Shown here: piece after piece, positions 1-9,124 of the stretch
How positions within the stretch are numbered: position 1 is the stretch's first letter
How the letters are laid out: each line of letters begins with the position of its first letter
Assembly (NCBI RefSeq): GCF_034521915.1
Contig: NZ_JAXHLU010000001.1
Location: 310,001 to 374,000 of the forward strand
Direction: 5' to 3'
Source: Fodinibius sp034521915
GTDB taxonomy: Bacteria > Bacteroidota > Rhodothermia > Balneolales > Balneolaceae
Length of the DNA: 64,000 nucleotides
The notes under the pieces: generated by a model
The model's input: only the letters and a program-made list of their open reading frames with translations
What the model was told of the DNA's origin: nothing
Database searches by the model: none
Program-made: the position numbers and the translations under genes

Positions 1-1
1 C

Positions 2-2839
2 CTTTCCTTAGATGAACTTATTGTTTCAGTTGAACTTTTCTCCCTGTTGGGCGACCAAATAAACATTTCGGAAATCAGTCTTAAAAATCCGCAGTTCACG
101 TACATCGTAAATGCCGACAGTACTACGAATATCGATTTTTTAATGGCTGAAGATGACGCCGCGGCCGATACAACGTCTGAAGCACTGGCTATAAATATTC
201 CCTATTTTAATATTAGCGGAGGTGATTTTGGCTATCGGGATGCTACTTCGAAAACCGATGTACGGATAGACGACCTCAATGCCGATATTTCCCTCAACTA
301 CGCCGATCTAATCACAAGCACCATCGATCTGCAATTGGGTGGGCTTTCGGCTTCTATGGGAGAAAGTACCTATCTTAACAACCTGCCACTGAGTATAAGT
401 CAGCAGTCCACTATCGACCTGGAAAACGAAACCATAACACTTGATGAAGGGACTTTTTCTATTCGCGGACTGGCGCTTAATCTTACCGGCTCGCTGTCTG
501 ACTGGAGCAATAATTTAACCACTGATCTTACATTCAATTCTTCATCCGATAATTTTGGGGAGCTATTACGTCTCGTACCGGCTGAGTACGAAGAATATAC
601 TCAGGGACTTGAAACGCGCGGGGCGCTGGCGATTAATGGCACACTTAAAGGAGCATTACTGGGCGAAGAATTGCCAAACTTTGATATCGGAATTACCGTC
701 AGTGATGGCTACGTAAAAAATCCGGATCTGCCCCAGTCTATCGAAAACATCCAGTTGGCAGTCAATGCAACCAATAAACTGATTGCCGTCAAAAACCTAA
801 CCGCTCGAGCCGGAGCAAATAACCTTTCGGCAAGCGGTCAGCTCGAAAATCCACTGGAAGACAACGCCACGTTTTCTGTTGATTTCGATTCGGATGTCAA
901 CTTGGCTACCGTCAGCGACTTTTATGACATCAGTCAGTTTAATATTGAAAACCTGGGCGGACAGCTTACTGCTAACGGACAGGCCTCCGGAAGTATGGAG
1001 GCTCCCGAAGAAGCAACTTTTGATGCTACCATTTCGCTGAGTAATGGCTTACTCAAATATGCCGATGTAGCCAAACCTATCGACAATATTTCTATCGATG
1101 CCAAAGCAAATCAATCGGTCATCACTATAAACAATATGGAGCTACAGGCCGCAGCCAACACCTTTTCGATGAAGGGATCAATTAACAAGCCGATGAGCGA
1201 AGATCAGCGTAGTATTGATATGACAACAGATTTAAGTTTTGATCTGGCTACCATCAAAGATTTTTATCCCATCGACGAAGATACGCTAAGCATGCGTGGA
1301 CAATTCAAGGCTCAGGCCGTCTTAAAAGGACAAGCCGATCAGATAGAAAATGCAGTACAATCGGGAAATATTTCGCTTTCTAATGGATTTATCAGCCATA
1401 AATCACTGGGTAAACCCATTGAAAATATCACCTTGAATTCGTCTTTGGATGGTCCCAGTCTTATAATCTCAAAAGCCAGCTTTACCACCGGCGATAATAA
1501 CCTTGGCATTTCAGGAAGTGTGAGAAATTACCTGAGTGATAATAGAACGGTCGATATAAAAATGACCGGAAAGGCGACACTCAATCAGATTAAGGATTAC
1601 TACAAGCTGGAACCTACACTAACTGAACTTACGGGATTAGCTGATCTCAATTTACGTATCCAGGGTGCTCCTGCTGATCCGGCAAACATGCAGTTCAACG
1701 GCCAACTAACAGCGCAGAACATCAATATGGATGGAGAAGCCATGGTCCAGCCGGTTACCGATCTCAATGGAAAGCTCAATTTATCGCCCGGTTCTGTAGA
1801 TTTGGATCAGTTGTCCTTTAACATTGGATCTTCTGATATTGCCCTATCGGGATCCCTCCGCGATTATATGGAGTATCTCAAAGCAGAAGAAGATCGAAGT
1901 ACAACCCCACAACTCCAGGGAACATACAAAAGCAATCTGCTTAATTTAGATGAACTGATCGACTGGAGCGATACTACCGAAACGGAACCGATTCCCATCC
2001 ATCTACCCGATTTAACAAGTTCGGTAAATGCCGAAATCAGCAAGATGATCGTCACCGGCGTTACAATGACGAACTTAACCGGTGAAGCTTCCACATTCCC
2101 GGACAAAATTACCATAGATCAAGCATCCATTAATCTTTTTGATGGGCAAGCAACAGGCTCTTTCACCTGGGATGTCCCAGAACCCGAGCGCACCATGATC
2201 TCATTCAACGGTAACTTGGACGGGTTGCAAGCTGCTGCCTTTTTTGATGAGTTCCAGGTGCTCGGTGAAGACAGCAATTTCCACGAATATATATCTGGAG
2301 AATTCAGCGCCGATGTAAAATACTATTCGGAACTCGACAAGTTTTTGTCTCCGGTCATCGAAACATCAACCATGGACGGAAATTTCGGGATGACCAACTC
2401 ACGGATCCAGGGACATCCCATCCAGATAAAGCTGGCTGCACTTTTAAATGCAAAAGAGCTCAACAATATCGGTCTTGATAAATTTAACAGCACCTATTCG
2501 CTCAAAAACAGTGTGTTTACCATTAATAACCTGCGCATGACCAGCGACGATATCGGCATGGAGCTCAATGGCACCCAGCACATGGTATCCGGTAAAATAG
2601 ATTATCAAACCAAACTCTTCCTGCCGAGCCGCTTCAAGAAAGGAATTGCATCCGTGATAAGCTCCCAGGCCGTTGAAGCTTTAACACAAGAGAACGGTAC
2701 CATTATGGTTCCGCTTCGGATGACAGGCACCCAGGAAAATCCAACCATCCGCCCGGATAAAGAAGCAATTGCTCCCATTGTAAAAGACTACCTGAAAGAT
2801 AAGGGTAAAAATCTTCTCAAGGGATTATTCGACAACTAA
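2..2839 (+). CDS. AsmA-family envelope biogenesis protein (5' end outside window)
   Basis: The reading frame is open from base 2, so the gene starts before the window; about 945 codons are visible. The protein is a long beta-rich array with recurring blocks such as SNGLLKYADVAKPIDNI and SNGFISHKSLGKPIENI, roughly every 130 residues, followed by an AsmA-like C-terminal part (NSRIQGHPIQIKLAALLNAK and the closing PSRFKKGIASVISSQ region). AsmA/TamB-like proteins are anchored in the inner membrane by an N-terminal helix, here missing because of the edge, and span the periplasm as lipid-handling or outer-membrane biogenesis factors. cysS follows after 105 bases with its own promoter. The family call is firm; substrate and partners are not visible. 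Confidence 0.8.
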   Translation, partial: LSLDELIVSVELFSLLGDQINISEISLKNPQFTYIVNADSTTNIDFLMAEDDAAADTTSEALAINIPYFNISGGDFGYRDATSKTDVRIDDLNADISLNYADLITSTIDLQLGGLSASMGESTYLNNLPLSISQQSTIDLENETITLDEGTFSIRGLALNLTGSLSDWSNNLTTDLTFNSSSDNFGELLRLVPAEYEEYTQGLETRGALAINGTLKGALLGEELPNFDIGITVSDGYVKNPDLPQSIENIQLAVNATNKLIAVKNLTARAGANNLSASGQLENPLEDNATFSVDFDSDVNLATVSDFYDISQFNIENLGGQLTANGQASGSMEAPEEATFDATISLSNGLLKYADVAKPIDNISIDAKANQSVITINNMELQAAANTFSMKGSINKPMSEDQRSIDMTTDLSFDLATIKDFYPIDEDTLSMRGQFKAQAVLKGQADQIENAVQSGNISLSNGFISHKSLGKPIENITLNSSLDGPSLIISKASFTTGDNNLGISGSVRNYLSDNRTVDIKMTGKATLNQIKDYYKLEPTLTELTGLADLNLRIQGAPADPANMQFNGQLTAQNINMDGEAMVQPVTDLNGKLNLSPGSVDLDQLSFNIGSSDIALSGSLRDYMEYLKAEEDRSTTPQLQGTYKSNLLNLDELIDWSDTTETEPIPIHLPDLTSSVNAEISKMIVTGVTMTNLTGEASTFPDKITIDQASINLFDGQATGSFTWDVPEPERTMISFNGNLDGLQAAAFFDEFQVLGEDSNFHEYISGEFSADVKYYSELDKFLSPVIETSTMDGNFGMTNSRIQGHPIQIKLAALLNAKELNNIGLDKFNSTYSLKNSVFTINNLRMTSDDIGMELNGTQHMVSGKIDYQTKLFLPSRFKKGIASVISSQAVEALTQENGTIMVPLRMTGTQENPTIRPDKEAIAPIVKDYLKDKGKNLLKGLFDN

Positions 2840-2865
2840 TTACAACGATTTTACCCCAATACACG

Positions 2866-2897
2866 TTGTCAACTGTTGCTATGAAACGTTATCTTTG
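2866..2897 (+). promoter_or_regulatory. Bacteroidota-type promoter of cysS
   Basis: The -7 element TATCTTTG (2890-2897) matches the TAnnTTTG consensus exactly. A TTG at 2866-2868 lies 21 bases upstream in the position of the -33 TTTG element. Predicted start of transcription is near 2903, about 40 bases before the cysS ATG. Identification is by consensus only. Confidence 0.6.
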
Positions 2898-2944
2898 CGA
2901 ACTGGAAACGCAATTTTATGATAAATAAGGAAGCATCCTGATTC

Positions 2945-4399
2945 ATGGATAAATTACACATTTACAATACACTGTCCCGTAAAAAAGAGGAATTCAAACC
3001 CATTAAAGAGGGCTTTGTAGGCATCTATGTTTGTGGACCTACGGTGTATGGAGATCCCCATCTGGGACACGCCAAAAGTTATGTCTCATTTGATGTAGTC
3101 ATCCGATACCTCCGTTATTTGGGATATAACGTTCGCTACGTCCAAAATATCACGGATGTAGGGCACTTGACCGACGATGCCGATCAGGGAGAAGATAAGC
3201 TTGAAAAGCAGGCAGCCATCGAAAAGCTGGAGCCTATGGAAATTGCCGAAAAATATACTTACAACTATTTCCGCGATATGGATGCGCTGGGTGTTCAGCG
3301 ACCTGATATTTCTCCCCGTGCTACGGGACATATCATCGAGCAGATCGAGATGGTCAAGAAGCTACTCGAAAATGGGCACGCCTACGAAACCGACGGCAAT
3401 GTCTATTTTGATGTCTCTTCGGATGAAGATTACGGCAAGCTCAGCGGCCGTGATGTTGAAGATCAGGAAAGCGGTGCTCGCATTGAGACTGCCAGCGATA
3501 AGCGTTCGCCCGAAGATTTTGCCCTCTGGAAAAAAGCTGATGACGGCCATATTATGAAGTGGCCATCACCCTGGGGCAAAGGTTATCCGGGCTGGCATGT
3601 AGAGTGCTCGGCAATGTCAACAAAGTACCTAGGCGAACATTTTGATATTCACGGTGGCGGCATGGACAACCAATTTCCACATCACGAATGCGAGATTGCG
3701 CAGAGCGAGGGTGCTTTCAACAAACCGTTTACCAACTATTGGATGCACAACAACATGGTTACCCTTGAGGGACAAAAGATGGGTAAATCACTGGGTAACG
3801 CTATCTCGCTGCACGAGTTTTTCTCCGGCAATCACGATCTGCTAACCCGTGCCTGGGATCCGCAAGTTATTCGATTTTTCTTACTGCAAAGTCACTACCG
3901 CAGTACTACCGATTTTTCTGAAGATGCGCTTTCAGGGGCCGAAAACGGACTTCGAAGTCTGCAGGAAATGATTAAAACAATTGACCGTGCTGATGGAGGT
4001 TCCGAAGATGCTTACGATCTGAAATCCCTGAAAACGGAGCTGGAAAGCAAACTCAATGACGACTTTAATACGGCACAAGCCATTGCCGTTCTTTTTGAGG
4101 AGCTAAAAACCCTCCGCAAACAAATTAATAGCGGAGATATCCCCGAAAATATTGACGATATCAAAAAATTTCTGAGGGATTTTGTGGACGGTGTGCTGGG
4201 ACTCTGGCCGCAAGAAGATCAATCGTCAGCCGGCGATGATAAGACACATGATCTTATTGAGCTGCTCATTGATATCCGCAATAATGCACGGCACGAAAAG
4301 AATTTTGAACTTTCAGATACCATCCGCGACCGTCTCGAAGAACTGGATATCAAGCTGATGGACAGCCCCGAAGGCACAGATTATAAAATCGTGAATTAG
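2945..4399 (+). CDS. cysS: Cysteinyl-tRNA synthetase
   Basis: Class I aminoacyl-tRNA synthetase that charges tRNA-Cys in the cytosol. The 484-residue length is normal. The zinc ligand Cys30 is in YVCGPTVYGDPHLGH, which also carries the HIGH-like HLGH (39-42). The second signature is KMGKSLG starting at residue 278, a common variant of KMSKS. The zinc-site HHECEIAQSE segment is present in between. The C-terminal helical bundle and anticodon-binding part (ARHEKNFELSDTIRD) is complete. The ATG at 2945 is the first in frame after the promoter. It is monocistronic: the next 570 bases hold repeats rather than a co-directional partner. Confidence 0.97.
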   Translation: MDKLHIYNTLSRKKEEFKPIKEGFVGIYVCGPTVYGDPHLGHAKSYVSFDVVIRYLRYLGYNVRYVQNITDVGHLTDDADQGEDKLEKQAAIEKLEPMEIAEKYTYNYFRDMDALGVQRPDISPRATGHIIEQIEMVKKLLENGHAYETDGNVYFDVSSDEDYGKLSGRDVEDQESGARIETASDKRSPEDFALWKKADDGHIMKWPSPWGKGYPGWHVECSAMSTKYLGEHFDIHGGGMDNQFPHHECEIAQSEGAFNKPFTNYWMHNNMVTLEGQKMGKSLGNAISLHEFFSGNHDLLTRAWDPQVIRFFLLQSHYRSTTDFSEDALSGAENGLRSLQEMIKTIDRADGGSEDAYDLKSLKTELESKLNDDFNTAQAIAVLFEELKTLRKQINSGDIPENIDDIKKFLRDFVDGVLGLWPQEDQSSAGDDKTHDLIELLIDIRNNARHEKNFELSDTIRDRLEELDIKLMDSPEGTDYKIVN

Positions 4400-4608
4400 T
4401 AACTATTAATAAGTTATATAAACTTTTTTGAACATAGGCATTATCCACTTCTCCCATTTCAAAGAGAGACATGGGAGGAGGTCAAACTACAAAATCATCT
4501 ATTAGTAAAATTAAAACCGTAAGATTTCTAAGCAGTTAAAAAGAGTTAGATAAGTATTAAGAATTGTTATTATGGCATAATATCAAATTATAACCCTTAA
4601 AGTGAGTA

Positions 4609-4713
4609 TTCAACCACCCCTGCACCCCTCCTTTATAAGGAAGGGATTATGGTGCTTGTATCTCAGAATTTTGACAAATAATAAAAGTCTCCCTTTAAAG
4701 AGGGGCTATAAAT
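4609..4713 (+). repeat. Palindromic repeat element, copy A
   Basis: One of three related elements around the DUF559 gene. It starts with a CAACCACCCCT-like end, has a first hairpin (CCCTCCTT...AAGGAAGGG, 4626-4645), a spacer of about 45 bases, and a second hairpin (CTCCCTTT...AAAGAGGGG, near 4689-4705). The block from GGGATTATGGTGCTTGTATC to the second hairpin is nearly the same as in copy C. A looser related piece (TTCTCCCATTT...ATGGGAGGAGG) lies at about 4448-4481. The remaining bases from 4400 to 4974 show no gene. Confidence 0.75.
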
Positions 4714-4844
4714 ACTCAAAATGAATTGTTCATTACCAATTTTTTGAACTACTTGGGATTTTGGACACAAAAATAATCATTGTTCTATAATATAGATTAA
4801 ATTTGAGTTTAAAAGATGGAATTTCATCTCTTAGAACATTTATC

Positions 4845-4958
4845 CAACCACCCCTATCCCTCCTTCATTAGGAGGAGATTTGATAGTCGTATTTATTTAC
4901 GTATAGTGATTAACAAAAATTCTCCCCTTCCTAAGGGGAGACGTAAGAGGGGTTATTT
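4845..4958 (+). repeat. Palindromic repeat element, copy B
   Basis: It has the same plan as copy A: CCAACCACCCCT end, hairpin 1 (CCTCCTTCATTAGGAGG, about 4859-4875), a diverged spacer, hairpin 2 (CTCCCCTTCCTAAGGGGAG, 4922-4940) and a GAGGGGTT end that is roughly inverted relative to the start. It ends 17 bases before the DUF559 start codon, so it could form part of that gene's 5' untranslated region. Confidence 0.75.
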
Positions 4959-4974
4959 AAGATGCTTTTAAACA

Positions 4975-5364
4975 ATGAGCAAAGGGAAAAGCAAAATATT
5001 TAATCCACAACACACCAAAGCTCAGAGAAAGTATTTGCGAAATAACATGACCAAAGCAGAAATTATTCTTTGGTCTCAGTTAAAAGGACGAAAATTACTG
5101 AACTATAAATTTCGTCGCCAACATGGAATTGGAGATTATATCGTAGATTTTTATTGTCCCGAAATAAATCTTGTTATTGAAGTTGATGGAGAATCTCATT
5201 ATACCGATAAAGGTGCTACACATGATGATAAAAGAACTGCATTTTTAAATGATCTGGGTATAAAAATTCTGCGTTTTACTAACCCTCAAATCAAAAATAA
5301 TATAGAAGGTATGTTGGAACATATTATTACTGTTATAAAAAAATTAGAATTACAAAATTCATAA
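4975..5364 (+). CDS. DUF559 (Vsr/restriction-endonuclease-like) protein
   Basis: This 129-residue protein belongs to the DUF559 group of PD-(D/E)XK nuclease-fold proteins related to very-short-patch-repair endonucleases. The likely catalytic pattern is Asp58 in GDYIVDFYCP followed by Glu69-Val-Asp71 in VIEVDGESHY; the N-terminal RKYLRNNMTKAEIILW and FRRQHG segments are family hallmarks. The gene is AT-rich and lies between repeat copies B and C, which begin and end within about 20 bases of it. The target of these proteins is not established. The close embedding suggests that it acts on, or travels with, the repeats (inference). The family call is secure. Confidence 0.85.
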   Translation: MSKGKSKIFNPQHTKAQRKYLRNNMTKAEIILWSQLKGRKLLNYKFRRQHGIGDYIVDFYCPEINLVIEVDGESHYTDKGATHDDKRTAFLNDLGIKILRFTNPQIKNNIEGMLEHIITVIKKLELQNS

Positions 5365-5371
5365 TTTACTT

Positions 5372-5507
5372 TCCAACCACCCCTACCACCTCCTTCATAA
5401 GGAGGGGATTATGGTGCTTGTATCTCAGCATTTGGACAGATAATAAAAGCCTCCCCTTACTAAGGGTAGATGCAAACCGTGCCCCGAGTATTCGGGGAGG
5501 GGTTAAA
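5372..5507 (+). repeat. Palindromic repeat element, copy C
   Basis: It starts CCAACCACCCCTACC, then hairpin 1 (CCTCCTTCATAAGGAGG, 5389-5405), a spacer almost identical to copy A (GGGGATTATGGTGCTTGTAT), hairpin 2 (CTCCCCTTACTAAGGG) and an extra nested palindrome CCCCGAGTATTCGGGG (5482-5497), ending AGGGGTTA. The extra palindrome resembles the CCCGAATAATCGGG found inside the tRNA-like gene near 45.2 kb. It ends 28 bases before lgt. Confidence 0.75.
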
Positions 5508-5535
5508 ACAAAGTTATTAAACGATATACTTTTAC

Positions 5536-6366
5536 ATGAACTTATTACTTTTAGCGAACGATTATTTTACTTGGTCTGCCGATCCTATAGCCTTTAGTCT
5601 GGGACCACTCGAACCGCGCTGGTATGGAATTCTTTTCGCTTGTTCATTCTTGGTTGGTTTTTGGCTGACAAGAAAAATGTTTATCCATGCAAAACGCGAT
5701 CCGGAAGAAGTCGATCAACTCTTAACATATATGTTAATTGCTACTGTAGTTGGTGCTCGTCTGGGACATGTACTGTTCTACGATCCCGGCTTTTATCTGC
5801 GGTATCCTTCCGAAATTTTAAAAATCTGGCACGGCGGGCTGGCCAGTCACGGTGCGGCCATCGGTATTATCATCGCCATGTACCTGTTTGCCAAAAAATT
5901 CAGGGATATGAGTTTTCTATGGCTGGCTGATCGTGTAGTCGTCGTCGTTGCCATTGCAGGAGCATTTATCCGAACCGGTAATTTTATGAACTCTGAGATT
6001 GTTGGGGAACCCACAGAAATGGCTTGGGGTGTCATTTTCACCAGAGTTGACATGATTCCTCGTCATCCAACCCAGCTTTATGAGGCACTGCTTTGTATTG
6101 TAGTATTCGGGATTTTGTGGAAAGTATATCACTCCTACCGTAAAAGTCCCCCAGAGGGATCACTCTTTGCTCTATTTTTAACTACATTATTTACCGGACG
6201 CTTTTTCCTCGAATTTACCAAAATGGAACAGGCCGCTTTTGCCGCCGACTGGGTATTTAATATGGGGCAATGGCTCAGCATCCCGCTTATAGTCATCGGA
6301 ATATGGCTGATGATCAAAAAAGTAGAATGGAGCCAAACTCCGGTCGCTGAATCACAAAAAAATTAA
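5536..6366 (+). CDS. lgt: Prolipoprotein diacylglyceryl transferase
   Basis: Inner-membrane enzyme that moves diacylglycerol from phosphatidylglycerol onto the lipobox cysteine of prolipoproteins, the first step of lipoprotein maturation. The 276-residue protein has about seven hydrophobic segments. Family signatures are present: RWYGILFACSF near residue 30, the HGGLASHGA loop near 98-106, and FIRTGNFMNSEIVG near 145, containing the conserved Arg and Asn. PRHPTQLYEA follows near residue 175. It is followed after 20 bases by the phosphohexomutase gene and may share its transcript. Lipoproteins that would use it occur in this window (62.1 kb and 29.9 kb). Confidence 0.96.
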   Translation: MNLLLLANDYFTWSADPIAFSLGPLEPRWYGILFACSFLVGFWLTRKMFIHAKRDPEEVDQLLTYMLIATVVGARLGHVLFYDPGFYLRYPSEILKIWHGGLASHGAAIGIIIAMYLFAKKFRDMSFLWLADRVVVVVAIAGAFIRTGNFMNSEIVGEPTEMAWGVIFTRVDMIPRHPTQLYEALLCIVVFGILWKVYHSYRKSPPEGSLFALFLTTLFTGRFFLEFTKMEQAAFAADWVFNMGQWLSIPLIVIGIWLMIKKVEWSQTPVAESQKN

Positions 6367-6386
6367 TCTATTAACTTTCATTTATC

Positions 6387-8129
6387 ATGAAATCATTAGA
6401 TCCACAAATAAAACAGAATATTGACAGCTGGCTAAATGGCAATTATGATGAAGAAACCAAAGCTGCCATCCGCAAAAAGGTGGATAATGAAGAATACCAA
6501 GAGCTGACGGATGCCTTTTACAAGGATCTGGAGTTTGGAACGGGCGGGTTGCGCGGAATTATGGGCGTGGGCTCTAATCGCGTAAACAAATATACCTTTG
6601 GGATGGCCACCCAGGGGTTCAGTAACTTTTTGAAGCAGAATTATCCCGATGAACAAATTAAGGTTGTAATTGCTCACGACTGCCGAAATAATTCTGAGGA
6701 ACTGGCCCAGGTAGTAGCTGATGTATTTTCTGCCAATGGTATTTATGTTTACTTGTTTGAAGGGTTACGCCCCACCCCGGAACTTTCATTTGCAATCCGC
6801 GAACTGGACTGTCACGGCGGGATAATGCTTACGGCTTCACACAATCCCAAAGAGTACAACGGATACAAGGCCTATGACGAGCATGGCTGCCAACTGGTTG
6901 CTCCTCAGGACAAAGCAGTAATGGAGGAAGTCCAAAAGATCGAGGACATCAATGAGGTCAAATTTGAGGGTGTATCCGAAAATATAGAAACCATTGGCAA
7001 GGACATTGATGAAAAGTATCTGGACGCCTTAATGGATATCTCTTTGTCACGGGAAGCAATAAGTCGACAAAGCGATTTAAGTATCGTTTTTTCGCCTATT
7101 CACGGTACTTCCGGCGTAATGGTACCCCCTGCCTTAACGCGATGCGGCTTTAAAAACGTAACGCTCGTGGAAGAACAGATGACTTACGACGGAGATTTCC
7201 CTACGGTTGAATACCCCAATCCCGAGGAGGAGGAAGCCTTATCAATGGCCTTAAACAAGGCCAAAGAAATTGATGCTGAATTGGTCATGGCTACCGATCC
7301 AGATGGAGACCGTGTGGGCATTGCTATCAAGGATCATCACGATGAGTGGGTTCTGCTTAACGGAAATCAAACCGGAGCACTGATCATCAACTATGTCCTT
7401 AACGCCTGGCAGGAAGCCGATAAACTCGATGGCGATGAATATATCGTTAAAACAATTGTTACATCTTATCTAATTGATACTATTGCCGAAAACTATGGTG
7501 TAGAGTGCTACAACACGTTAACCGGCTTCAAATACATCGGTGAGCTGATGACCAAGCTGGAAGATGAAAAACAATTTGTTGCAGGCGGTGAGGAAAGCTA
7601 TGGCTATCTAATTGGCGATCATGTACGCGATAAAGATGCTATTATTTCCGCACTCATTATTGCCGAAATGGCTGCATATTATAAAGATCAGGGGACCAGC
7701 CTTTTTGATGCCCTGTTGGATATCTACCTTCAACATGGGTACTATCGCGAGAAGTTGGTTTCGGTTTACAAACGCGGACGCGAGGGCGCTGAGGAGATCC
7801 AAAAGATGCTGAAGAATTACAGGGAAAATCCACCCAAAACATTGGCCGGATCTGATGTCGTTGTTATCAAAGATTATAAATCACAGGTATCTAAGAATGT
7901 AAAAACCGGCGAAACCGAAAATATTGACCTGCCGGTTTCAAATGTTCTGCAATTTATTACCGAAGATGGTACAATGGTGACGGTTCGACCATCCGGTACT
8001 GAGCCTAAGATAAAATTTTACTGTAGCGTTAATACCAAACTTATCAACCGTACCGGTTTTGATAAAAAAACCAGCGAACTGGAACACAAAATGGATACCA
8101 TTATTCAAGAGCTAACCAAAGAAAACTAA
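6387..8129 (+). CDS. Phosphoglucomutase/phosphomannomutase (alpha-D-phosphohexomutase)
   Basis: Cytosolic enzyme that interconverts hexose 1- and 6-phosphates. All four phosphohexomutase signatures are visible in 580 residues: the phosphoserine loop TASHNPKEYNGYKAY with Ser151, the metal loop DPDGDR at 304-309, the sugar-binding GGEESYGYLIG loop, and the C-terminal phosphate-binding RPSGTEPKIKFY. The length and N-terminal extension resemble the PgcA/ManB type found in Gram-positive bacteria and Bacteroidota rather than short PMM/PGM enzymes. Substrate preference (glucose or mannose) cannot be read from the sequence. It sits 20 bases after lgt, and a long inverted repeat follows the stop codon. 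Confidence 0.92.
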   Translation: MKSLDPQIKQNIDSWLNGNYDEETKAAIRKKVDNEEYQELTDAFYKDLEFGTGGLRGIMGVGSNRVNKYTFGMATQGFSNFLKQNYPDEQIKVVIAHDCRNNSEELAQVVADVFSANGIYVYLFEGLRPTPELSFAIRELDCHGGIMLTASHNPKEYNGYKAYDEHGCQLVAPQDKAVMEEVQKIEDINEVKFEGVSENIETIGKDIDEKYLDALMDISLSREAISRQSDLSIVFSPIHGTSGVMVPPALTRCGFKNVTLVEEQMTYDGDFPTVEYPNPEEEEALSMALNKAKEIDAELVMATDPDGDRVGIAIKDHHDEWVLLNGNQTGALIINYVLNAWQEADKLDGDEYIVKTIVTSYLIDTIAENYGVECYNTLTGFKYIGELMTKLEDEKQFVAGGEESYGYLIGDHVRDKDAIISALIIAEMAAYYKDQGTSLFDALLDIYLQHGYYREKLVSVYKRGREGAEEIQKMLKNYRENPPKTLAGSDVVVIKDYKSQVSKNVKTGETENIDLPVSNVLQFITEDGTMVTVRPSGTEPKIKFYCSVNTKLINRTGFDKKTSELEHKMDTIIQELTKEN

Positions 8130-8142
8130 TTTCTTGATTTTT

Positions 8143-8185
8143 AATGAGTGATGAGTCACATCTTGAGTATTACTCATCACTCATT
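8143..8185 (+). terminator. Inverted repeat after the phosphohexomutase gene
   Basis: Perfect 14-base arms AATGAGTGATGAGT (8143-8156) and ACTCATCACTCATT (8172-8185) with a 15-base loop, starting 14 bases after the stop codon. The T-run is short, so termination is likely but not certain. Confidence 0.55.
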
Positions 8186-8281
8186 TTACATCTTCCCTAT
8201 TTAATTCAATTCTAAATTTTTACGGATAGTGGATTAACAAGAATCACTCTGTATATTCCTGAGCATCGATTAAAAAAGACT

Positions 8282-9034
8282 ATGAGTGATTTATTACAAC
8301 AACCCGCATTTGATGTCTTTATTTATGCCCTAATTACCGCTGTGGCTACGGGTTTGGGAGCACTCCCCTTTTTCTTCTTTAAGAGTTTAACACGGAACTG
8401 GCTTGGCATTTCTAATGCCATTGCTTCCGGACTTATGATTGCGGCAAGCTTTGGCCTTATCTATGAAGGCATAAATCACGACCTCTGGTTTACTTTTTGG
8501 GGCATCGTTATCGGTCTCATATTTATTATTGGCAGCAAAAGGTTAATCAATAGATATGACGATAAATTCTCTATTAAGCATATCAATCAGGCTGATGCCA
8601 CCAAAATGCTGCTTATCGTCGGAATTATGACCGTCCACTCATTTACTGAAGGCGTCAGTGTTGGGGTTTCCTTCAGCGGTGGAATAGATCTGGGATTGTT
8701 TATTACCACCGCCATTGCCGTGCACAATATTCCCGAGGGATTAGCTATAAGCCTGGTGCTGATTCCGCGAGGAACATCCCCGTTGAAAGCTGCTTGGTGG
8801 AGTATCTTTTCAAGCCTTCCCCAGCCGTTGATGGCCGTACCCGCCTTTTTGTTTGTCGAAATATTTGAAACTTACCTACCTATGGGACTTGGCTTTGCCG
8901 CCGGGGCCATGATATGGATGGTCTTTGCCGAACTCATCCCCGACGCTTTGGAGGAAAGTGATACCTCCACCGTCGCGACAACTATAACTATATCTATTGC
9001 CCTAATGATTATATTCCAAGTTCTGATTGAATAA
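8282..9034 (+). CDS. ZIP-family divalent metal transporter
   Basis: A 250-residue inner-membrane protein with about eight transmembrane segments. Helix 4 has HSFTEGVSVG and helix 5 has HNIPEGLAISL, which together form the ZIP binuclear metal site (His/Glu pairs). A HxNQADxTK loop separates the N-terminal helices from this core. ZIP proteins import zinc, iron or manganese; the selectivity here cannot be told. The ATG at 8282 is the first in frame. The gene stands alone between an inverted repeat and the peptidase gene, on the same strand as both. Confidence 0.88.
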   Translation: MSDLLQQPAFDVFIYALITAVATGLGALPFFFFKSLTRNWLGISNAIASGLMIAASFGLIYEGINHDLWFTFWGIVIGLIFIIGSKRLINRYDDKFSIKHINQADATKMLLIVGIMTVHSFTEGVSVGVSFSGGIDLGLFITTAIAVHNIPEGLAISLVLIPRGTSPLKAAWWSIFSSLPQPLMAVPAFLFVEIFETYLPMGLGFAAGAMIWMVFAELIPDALEESDTSTVATTITISIALMIIFQVLIE

Positions 9035-9124
9035 CAGATTATAAATTTTAATTTGTACCGGCTTTTAATTATTAATTTCTTCAACTCTTACAAAGACCTT
9101 TTCTCTAAATAGATATTAAAAAAA

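Noticed and set aside
4609..5507. CRISPR array
   Set aside because: The repeats are long, imperfect, palindromic and only three, with a gene between them and no cas gene; they do not have regular spacers.
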